Below, piece after piece: positions 22,825-28,260 of a DNA stretch of 28,260 bases. A model generated the notes under the pieces. That model was not told the origin of the DNA. It worked only from the letters and a program-made list of their open reading frames with translations, and did not search any database. The DNA comes from Microbacteriaceae bacterium. GTDB lineage: Bacteria > Actinomycetota > Actinomycetes > Actinomycetales > Microbacteriaceae. The position numbers were made by a program, and so were the translations under genes. Each line of letters starts with the position of its first letter. The first letter of the stretch is position 1. The stretch is from contig CANGNR010000002.1 in the NCBI GenBank assembly GCA_947455385.1, positions 1-28,260 of the forward strand, in the 5' to 3' direction.

Positions 22825-24108
22825 TTGAGCGAAAGCACGCCTTCGAACAAGGTCACACTCAACTATCCCGGCGGATCCGCCGAGTTTCCGATTCTCTCAG
22901 CGGTCGATGGCGCATCAGTCATCGACCTGTCGAAGTTGAACGCGCAGACCGGCCTAAATGCATTCGACCAGGGATTCGTTAACACCGCATCGACCCGCTC
23001 GGCGATCACCTACATCGACGGCGACCAGGGCATTCTGCGCTACCGCGGCTACCCGATCGAGGAGCTTGCGTCGAAGCGCTCTTACCTTGAGGTTGCCTAC
23101 CTGTTGATTTACGGCGAGCTACCAAGCGCCGATGAACTGGCCAACTTCGACGAACGCATTCGTCGTCACACGCTGATTCACGAAGACCTCAAGAACCTCT
23201 TTCAAGCGATGCCGCAGAACGCTCACCCGATGTCAGTTCTGGCCGCCGGTGTCTCTGCTCTCTCGACCTTCTACCAGGACTCGCTCAACCCGCACGATGC
23301 TGCTCAGGTTGAGCTCTCGACCATTCGCCTGCTAGCCAAGATGCCCGTTTTGGCCGCCTATTCGCACAAGAACAGCCTCGGTCAGGCGCTGCTTTACCCA
23401 GACAACTCGCTCAGCATGGTCGAAAACTTCTTGCGCATGTGCTTTGGCACCATGGCCGAAGAATACGTGCAGAACCCAATCGTCACCAACGCGCTCGACA
23501 CCCTGCTCACCCTGCACGCAGACCACGAGCAGAACTGCTCGACCTCGACGGTTCGCCTGGTTGGCTCGTCGCAGGCCAACCTCTTTGCCTCCGTTTCGGC
23601 CGGCATCAGCGCGCTGTTCGGCCCTCTGCACGGTGGAGCCAACGAGGCCGTGCTCGAGATGCTCAACGCCATCCATGCTTCTGGTGACTCGGTTCAGACC
23701 TACGTCAACCGCGTGAAGAACAAAGAAGACGGCATTCGCCTCATGGGCTTCGGCCACCGCGTCTACAAGTCGTTCGACCCGCGCGCCAAGATCGTCAAGG
23801 CCACCGCCGACCGCGTGCTCGCCGAGCTTGGCGTCAACGACCCGCTGCTCGACATAGCCAAGGAGCTCGAGGCCGCCGCTCTCGCAGACGATTACTTCGT
23901 CGAGCGCAGGCTCTACCCGAACGTCGATTTCTACACCGGCGTTATCTACAAGGCACTCGGATTCCCTCCGCGCATGTTTACCGCGCTGTTTGCTATCGGT
24001 CGCCTACCAGGATGGGTTGCGCACTGGCGCGAGATGAATCTCGACCCTGCAACAAAGATTGGCCGCCCACAGCAGCTTTACATTGGTGCGCCTGAGCGTC
24101 ACATTTAG
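22825..24108 (+). CDS. gltA: Citrate synthase
   Basis: 427 residues from a TTG start at 22825, with AGGAG 5 nt upstream. It condenses acetyl-CoA and oxaloacetate, the first step of the TCA cycle. Catalytic residues are visible: His in GPLHGGANEAV, His in GFGHRVYKSF and Asp in VDFYTGVIYKALG. The N-terminal domain (about 40 residues before the sequence TCR-like NTASTRSAITYIDGDQGILRYRG) and total length fit the hexameric bacterial type. The TAG stop overlaps the stop of the convergent rsmD gene in a shared TTAG. Confidence 0.96.
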   Translation: MSESTPSNKVTLNYPGGSAEFPILSAVDGASVIDLSKLNAQTGLNAFDQGFVNTASTRSAITYIDGDQGILRYRGYPIEELASKRSYLEVAYLLIYGELPSADELANFDERIRRHTLIHEDLKNLFQAMPQNAHPMSVLAAGVSALSTFYQDSLNPHDAAQVELSTIRLLAKMPVLAAYSHKNSLGQALLYPDNSLSMVENFLRMCFGTMAEEYVQNPIVTNALDTLLTLHADHEQNCSTSTVRLVGSSQANLFASVSAGISALFGPLHGGANEAVLEMLNAIHASGDSVQTYVNRVKNKEDGIRLMGFGHRVYKSFDPRAKIVKATADRVLAELGVNDPLLDIAKELEAAALADDYFVERRLYPNVDFYTGVIYKALGFPPRMFTALFAIGRLPGWVAHWREMNLDPATKIGRPQQLYIGAPERHI

Positions 24109-24677
24109 TCGCTGAGCGTCAACCAGTAAACGGTGGTGTCACCGTAGTTCTTGGCATCTTCTAGCTCGTAGCCTTCTGGAATCTCGGGCTGGGCGTCTCT
24201 CGAAGATCTTTCGACGATTACGGTCGCATCCTTGCTCAGTGTAGGCAGCAGCGCGGCCAGGTTTTCGGTCACCTCTTCGTTGGCGATCTCGTATGGCGGG
24301 TCGATGAAAACGAGGCCGAGCTCGACCTGATTCTCAACCAAAAACTGCTTGACGCTCTTGTTGACGATTTTGGTGGCGACTTCAATGTCTTGTTTGTCGA
24401 GAGCCTTTTGAACCTTGTATGCGTTGGCAACACAGACGGCGGCTGCCTTGCCATCACGTTCGACCATTACGGCCTCGGATGCGCCTCTGCTCAGCGACTC
24501 GAGCGCCAGGGCACCGGTTCCGGCGTAGAGGTCGGCAACCGTCTTGCCTTCGATGGCGGCTCTAGCCTCGAGCCTCGAGAAGATGCTTTCACGGATGCGG
24601 TCGCTGGTTGGACGGGTTGCCTTGGCCGGCGACGCAAGTTTGATCGAGCCGACTAGCCCGCCGATGATTCGGGTCAT
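24105..24677 (-). CDS. rsmD: 16S rRNA (guanine(966)-N2)-methyltransferase RsmD
   Basis: 190 residues from ATG at 24677, which gives the family N-terminus MTRIIGG. In-frame starts at 24686 and 24761 add residues not found in the family. The SAM-binding motif is VADLYAGTGALALESLSRGA and the catalytic motif FIDPPYE. RsmD methylates G966 of 16S rRNA in the small subunit. In most actinobacteria rsmD lies between recG and coaD on the same strand; here it is on the opposite strand, diverging from recG with start codons only 15 bp apart. The stop overlaps that of gltA. Confidence 0.94.
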   Translation of the reverse strand: MTRIIGGLVGSIKLASPAKATRPTSDRIRESIFSRLEARAAIEGKTVADLYAGTGALALESLSRGASEAVMVERDGKAAAVCVANAYKVQKALDKQDIEVATKIVNKSVKQFLVENQVELGLVFIDPPYEIANEEVTENLAALLPTLSKDATVIVERSSRDAQPEIPEGYELEDAKNYGDTTVYWLTLSD

Positions 24678-24680
24678 GAA

Positions 24681-24690
24681 TAGCATTGAA
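24681..24690. promoter_or_regulatory. Overlapping divergent -10 elements of recG and rsmD
   Basis: TAGCAT (24681-24686, plus strand) is exactly 6 nt before the recG ATG. TTCAAT on the minus strand (plus 24685-24690) is 7 nt before the rsmD ATG. The two hexamers share bases, and both mRNAs would be leaderless. Confidence 0.45.
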
Positions 24691-24692
24691 CC

Positions 24693-26855
24693 ATGCTTTT
24701 GCCTACCGAGAACCTCGACCGCGTTCTCGGCGACCGCACGGCAAAGGCCTTTGCCAAGCATTTAGGGCTCAAAACGGTCGGCGACTTGCTCGAACATTTT
24801 CCTCGCCGCTATTCGACGCGCGGCGAGTTGACGCCAATCGCGCAGATTCCGATTGGCGAGGCGGTCACGGTTGTAGCCGACATCCAGGATGTTCGCGAGC
24901 GCCGCATCAAGGGCAAGGCTGGCTCGATTCTCGAGATTCGAATCACCGACGGCGATGGCACCATGAGCCTTACTTTCTTCAACCAGGCCTGGCGCGCCAA
25001 GGATCTCAAGCCGGGCATGCGCGGCCTGTTCGCCGGCAAGACCTCGATCTACAACGGTCAGATTCAACTCGCGCACCCCGACTACGAGCTCTTTCCGGAG
25101 TCAATCGCCGACGAGGATGCCAAGGCCTGGGCTGAGCTGCCGATTCCGATTTATCCGGCCAGCTCGGTGGTCACCACCTGGATGATTCAGCGTGCGATGG
25201 GTATCGTGCTCGACACGCTCGCGCCACTCGAGGAGTCGCTGCCGAAAGAGCTCATTGCAAGGCACGGGCTGCTCTCGGCAGATGACGCCGTGCGAAAGAT
25301 TCACCGCCCCGCCAAGGCACACGAGTGGATGGCGGCCCGCGACACCCTGCGCTATCACGAGGCGTTCAGCCTTCAGGCGACCCTGTTGAAGCGAAAACGG
25401 TTGGCAGCCGCCGAGGAGTCGACCCCTCGTGTTGCGACCGCAGACGGGGTTCTGGCGGCGTTCGACGCATCGTTGCCTTTCAACCTCACCGCTGGCCAGA
25501 TTGCCGTTGGCAACGAAATTGCCGATGACCTGGCGCGGCCGCATCCGATGCATCGACTGCTTCAGGGCGAAGTCGGCTCTGGCAAGACGCTCGTGGCGCT
25601 GCGAGCGATGCTCGTCGTCGCCGATGCGGGTGGCCAGTCGGCGCTGTTGGCGCCAACCGAAGTCTTGGCATCGCAGCACTTCGCCTCGATCGAGCGCACG
25701 CTCGGGCACGACCTGGCCAAGAGACTCGGGCTAACCCTGTTGACCGGCCAGATGCCGGCGGCCGAAAAGAAGCGGGCGCTGCTGCAGATCGTGAGCGGCA
25801 AGGCGCAAATCATTGTGGGAACTCACGCCCTGATCGCCGAGGCGGTTTCGTTCTTCGACCTCGGACTGATCGTGGTCGATGAGCAGCACCGCTTCGGCGT
25901 TGAGCAGCGAGAGGCTCTGCGACTGAAGGGCAAGCTGCCACCGCACGTTTTGACGATGACGGCGACGCCGATTCCGCGAACCCTCGCGGTGACCGTGTTT
26001 GGCGATCTCGAGGTATCCACGCTCACCGAGCTGCCCGGTGGGCGTCGCGGCATCACGACTCACGTCGTGCGCGAGCAGAACCCGGCGCAGGTTGCTCGCG
26101 TCTGGGCGCGCGTTGCCGAAGAGGTGGCGGCCGGCCGTCAGGCGTTCGTGGTTTGCCCGCGAATCGACGGCGATGATGCGCCGGAGGAAGCACAGCCGGA
26201 TCTCGATGACGAGACCGTCGAGGATGCCACTAAGCCAAAGCGCCCGCTAGCCGCAGCGGTTGCCGTCGCCGAGGCGCTTCGATCTAACCCGAGCGTCGGC
26301 AAGCTTCGCATTGGGCTAATGCACGGGCGTCAGGCAACCGAAGAAAAGACCTCGGTGATGGCAGAGTTCGCGGCGGGCAGGCTCGACATCCTGGTTTCGA
26401 CCACGGTTATTGAGGTTGGTGTTGACGTGCCAAACGCCACAGTGATGGTTGTGCTCGACGCCGAACGTTTTGGCATCTCGCAGCTGCACCAGCTTCGCGG
26501 CCGCGTTGGGCGCGGTGGCCACGCCGGCCTATGCCTGCTGCTGTCGGCGGCAGAAGACGCCACTTTGGCGCTCGAGCGCCTCGAGGCGGTGGCCTCGACC
26601 ACCGACGGCTTCAAGTTGAGCGAGATCGACCTCGAGTTGCGTCGCGAGGGCGACGTGCTCGGTTCGACCCAGTCGGGCGGCCGCTCAGCGCTCAAGTTGC
26701 TGCGCGTGGTTCGCGATGCCGAACTTATTCAGACCGCTCGCTCGGATGCCGCCGAGATTCTGGCCGCCGATCCCACGCTCGAGCGGCATCCGCTGCTCGC
26801 GGCCGACCTCGCGCGCATCGACGAGGCAGCTCAAGAAAACCTCGCCAAGTCCTAG
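24693..26855 (+). CDS. recG: ATP-dependent DNA helicase RecG
   Basis: 720 residues, normal for actinobacterial RecG. The N-terminal wedge domain with its OB fold covers about residues 45-155 (LEHFPRRYSTRGELTPI, then VRERRIKGKAGSILEIRITDGDG). Helicase motifs follow: Walker A GEVGSGKT (292-299), motif II DEQH (396-399), motif III TMTATPIPRT and motif VI QLRGRVGRG. The TRG region (RREGDVLGSTQSGG) closes it. RecG reverses stalled replication forks and processes recombination intermediates. There is no Shine-Dalgarno sequence; a -10 hexamer lies 6 nt before the ATG. coaD follows 18 bp downstream. Confidence 0.97.
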   Translation: MLLPTENLDRVLGDRTAKAFAKHLGLKTVGDLLEHFPRRYSTRGELTPIAQIPIGEAVTVVADIQDVRERRIKGKAGSILEIRITDGDGTMSLTFFNQAWRAKDLKPGMRGLFAGKTSIYNGQIQLAHPDYELFPESIADEDAKAWAELPIPIYPASSVVTTWMIQRAMGIVLDTLAPLEESLPKELIARHGLLSADDAVRKIHRPAKAHEWMAARDTLRYHEAFSLQATLLKRKRLAAAEESTPRVATADGVLAAFDASLPFNLTAGQIAVGNEIADDLARPHPMHRLLQGEVGSGKTLVALRAMLVVADAGGQSALLAPTEVLASQHFASIERTLGHDLAKRLGLTLLTGQMPAAEKKRALLQIVSGKAQIIVGTHALIAEAVSFFDLGLIVVDEQHRFGVEQREALRLKGKLPPHVLTMTATPIPRTLAVTVFGDLEVSTLTELPGGRRGITTHVVREQNPAQVARVWARVAEEVAAGRQAFVVCPRIDGDDAPEEAQPDLDDETVEDATKPKRPLAAAVAVAEALRSNPSVGKLRIGLMHGRQATEEKTSVMAEFAAGRLDILVSTTVIEVGVDVPNATVMVVLDAERFGISQLHQLRGRVGRGGHAGLCLLLSAAEDATLALERLEAVASTTDGFKLSEIDLELRREGDVLGSTQSGGRSALKLLRVVRDAELIQTARSDAAEILAADPTLERHPLLAADLARIDEAAQENLAKS

Positions 26856-26861
26856 CGCTGG

Positions 26862-26867
26862 TAACCT
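26862..26867 (+). promoter_or_regulatory. -10 hexamer of a leaderless promoter for coaD
   Basis: TAACCT lies exactly 6 nt before the ATG at 26874, in the short gap after the recG stop codon. No Shine-Dalgarno sequence is present. coaD may therefore be expressed separately from recG. Confidence 0.55.
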
Positions 26868-26873
26868 GTCTTC

Positions 26874-27404
26874 ATGACCAGCATCGCCGTTTATCCAGGT
26901 TCTTTTGACCCACTAACCTTTGGGCACCTAGACATCGCAGCCCGCGCAGCCAGACTCTTCGACGAGCTGCACATCCTCGTTGTGCACAACCCTGGCAAGT
27001 CGCCGCGCTTCTCGAGCGCGGAGCGCGTTGAGCTCATCAAGCACAGCCTCGCCGAGGCCGGCCGCTTTGGCACGTCGTTTCCGAGTGCCGCGCACGTCAA
27101 GATCGTGATCGACTCGCTCGACGGCGGTCTGCTCGTTGACTACTGCCGCAAGGTCGGCGCTAGTGCCCTGGTGAAGGGCGTGCGCAACAACGCAGACCTT
27201 GAATACGAACTGCCAATGGCCCGCGTAAACCGCGACCTCGCCGGCGTCGAGACGATCTTCTTGCCTAGCGACCCTCAGCACGGATTCGTTTCATCCTCGC
27301 TTGTAAAGCAGGTTGCCGACCTCGGTGGATCTGTCGAAAAGTACGTGCCTTCGGTATTCGTCAAGGCGCTTCAGGCGACCGCCGCCAACAAGACTTCGAA
27401 GTAG
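26874..27404 (+). CDS. coaD: Phosphopantetheine adenylyltransferase
   Basis: 176 residues, close to the usual 155-170. It catalyses the fourth step of coenzyme A synthesis, transferring AMP from ATP to 4'-phosphopantetheine. The nucleotidyltransferase motif is YPGSFDPLTFGHLD (residues 7-20, with the T-x-G-H signature at 15-18). The phosphopantetheine-binding Lys-Gly segment is LVKGVRNNADLEYE and the C-terminal nucleotide motif is FVSSSLVKQV. It is followed after 6 bp by the DUF177 gene. Confidence 0.97.
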   Translation: MTSIAVYPGSFDPLTFGHLDIAARAARLFDELHILVVHNPGKSPRFSSAERVELIKHSLAEAGRFGTSFPSAAHVKIVIDSLDGGLLVDYCRKVGASALVKGVRNNADLEYELPMARVNRDLAGVETIFLPSDPQHGFVSSSLVKQVADLGGSVEKYVPSVFVKALQATAANKTSK

Positions 27405-27410
27405 CAGCAG

Positions 27411-27917
27411 ATGACTTCGCGCTTCTCAATCTCTGTTCGCGACCTGATCAACAAGCCAGGTCAGATGCGCGAGCACACCCTAGACGTGCCGCTTGCTGAG
27501 CCTTTCACCAACAGCGTCGTAGCCGTTTCGGCAGGCTCGAATATCGAAGTGGATGTGCGCCTCGAGTCGGTGCACGAGGGCATTTTGGCGACCGGAGATG
27601 CCTTCGCCGAGGCCAAAGCCGAGTGCAGCAGATGCCTCGAGCCACTGACACTGCCCGTGGAGGTAGATTTTCAGGAGCTTTTCGCCTATTCTGTTACGGA
27701 CGAAGAAGAACTTGCGGTCATCGATGAATCCATTGATCTTGAGCAAGTTATTCGAGACGAAGTGGTTCTAAGCCTTCCCTTCCAACCTGTGTGCAATGAA
27801 AGTTGCCTTGGTTTGTGCGCCGAATGTGGCGTGAAGTTGGCAGAAAACCCGCAACACCGGCACGAAGCCGCGGTAGATCCGCGTTGGAGCGCCCTAGAGA
27901 AACTTAAGGACAACTGA
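27411..27917 (+). CDS. DUF177 (YceD) family protein
   Basis: 168 residues. DUF177 proteins are encoded next to rpmF in most bacteria and are linked to 23S rRNA or ribosome maturation; the exact activity is not settled. Visible landmarks are an acidic middle (DEEELAVIDESIDLEQVIRDE) and two Cys pairs, AECSRCLEP and CNESCLGLCAECG, which probably bind zinc. The ATG at 27411 follows the coaD stop by 6 bp. The stop overlaps the rpmF start by one base (TGATG), so translation of the two is coupled. Confidence 0.93.
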   Translation: MTSRFSISVRDLINKPGQMREHTLDVPLAEPFTNSVVAVSAGSNIEVDVRLESVHEGILATGDAFAEAKAECSRCLEPLTLPVEVDFQELFAYSVTDEEELAVIDESIDLEQVIRDEVVLSLPFQPVCNESCLGLCAECGVKLAENPQHRHEAAVDPRWSALEKLKDN

Positions 27918-28120
27918 TGCCAGTACCTAAGAGACGCCTATCGCGCAGCCGCACTCACGCACGTCGTTCGCAGTGGAAGGCCGCTGAGGTCACCCTGGTC
28001 AAGACCATCGAAAACGGCAAGACCGTCTACAGCCTGCCTCACCGCGCCAAGCTGGTCGAGGACTCCAACGGCACCCCGCTGTTCATGGAGTACAAGGGCC
28101 GCAAGGTCGCTGACGCCTAA
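27917..28120 (+). CDS. rpmF: 50S ribosomal protein L32
   Basis: 67 residues with the L32 N-terminus (MPVPKRRLSRSRTHARRSQW). There are no cysteines, so this is the zinc-independent form that lacks the CxxC pairs of the zinc-ribbon version. AAGGA about 6 nt upstream of the ATG serves as ribosome binding site within the DUF177 gene end. rnc follows, giving the common order yceD-rpmF-rnc. Confidence 0.96.
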   Translation: MPVPKRRLSRSRTHARRSQWKAAEVTLVKTIENGKTVYSLPHRAKLVEDSNGTPLFMEYKGRKVADA

Positions 28121-28138
28121 GACTTTCGCAGTAAAGCG

Positions 28139-28260
28139 ATGAGCCTGGATGCGCTAAGCGCCCGTCTAGGAGTCGAGGTCAAGGCTGAGCTCCTCGAGCT
28201 CGCGCTTACCCATCGCTCGTTTGCATACGAAAACGGCAACCAACCCAACAACGAACGCCT
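28139..28260 (+). CDS. rnc: Ribonuclease III (3' end outside window)
   Basis: The first 40 codons are visible from ATG at 28139, 18 bp after rpmF. The segment LLELALTHRSFAYENG followed by PNNERL is the start of the RNase III signature, with the Glu of NNERLE being part of the catalytic region. RNase III cuts double-stranded RNA in rRNA precursors and mRNAs. The frame stays open to the window end. Confidence 0.93.
   Translation, partial: MSLDALSARLGVEVKAELLELALTHRSFAYENGNQPNNER

Noticed and set aside
25101..25709. Minus-strand open frame of 202 codons opposite recG
   Set aside because: Shadow frame in a GC-rich gene with all RecG motifs on the plus strand.
1..28260. CRISPR arrays, insertion sequences, integrases, attachment-site repeats or prophage genes
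   Set aside because: No regularly spaced repeats, transposase or integrase motifs, or long direct repeats were seen on either strand.

Overview
The window looks like a chromosomal segment of a small-genome, moderately high-GC actinobacterium, most likely of the family Microbacteriaceae (possibly the freshwater Luna/Rhodoluna-type lineage; this placement is inference). The grounds are the gene order ftsX-smpB-ssrA, a ferredoxin gene directly before dapC, the order recG-coaD-DUF177-rpmF-rnc, an IdeR/DtxR-like iron box, frequent GTG/TTG starts, and several genes with a -10 hexamer placed 6-7 nt before the start codon (leaderless transcription). No insertion sequence, prophage, CRISPR array, tRNA or rRNA was seen; the region reads as vertically inherited core genome with a few accessory genes.

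Layout. 1-1961: end of ftsX, then smpB and the tmRNA gene (the trans-translation pair), closed by a strong terminator. 1985-2941: two small enzymes (VOC fold; isochorismatase-like hydrolase), probably each with its own leaderless promoter, ending at a bidirectional terminator. 3000-5223: a secreted protein of unknown function, a solitary HicB-like/HTH protein, and a divergent DoxX-like membrane protein; a 41-bp palindrome lies between the last two. 5220-10105 (minus strand): a complete cobalamin-riboswitch operon with two exported proteins that resemble the alpha and beta domains of animal intrinsic factor/transcobalamin, followed by an ECF transporter (EcfT, fused double EcfA ATPase, S component). 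This is the most interesting system in the window. 10141-10791: a LysE-type exporter. 10963-17209: an oligopeptide ABC importer (binding protein, two permeases, fused double ATPase), with a GAAA-capped hairpin after the binding-protein gene and an unusually large first permease. 17319-19226: typA. 19293-20102: an FTR1-type iron permease whose promoter carries an IdeR/DtxR-like box. 20193-24108: a PIG-L deacetylase fused to a membrane domain, a 7Fe-type ferredoxin, dapC and citrate synthase. 24105-28260: rsmD (minus strand) diverging from recG, then coaD, DUF177 (yceD), rpmF and the start of rnc.

How the parts fit: the B12 operon would capture cobalamin outside the membrane, deliver it to an ECF importer, and switch itself off through the riboswitch. 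The peptide importer supplies nitrogen and carbon, FTR1 supplies iron under metal control, and the remaining genes are translation, repair, CoA, lysine and TCA-cycle housekeeping.
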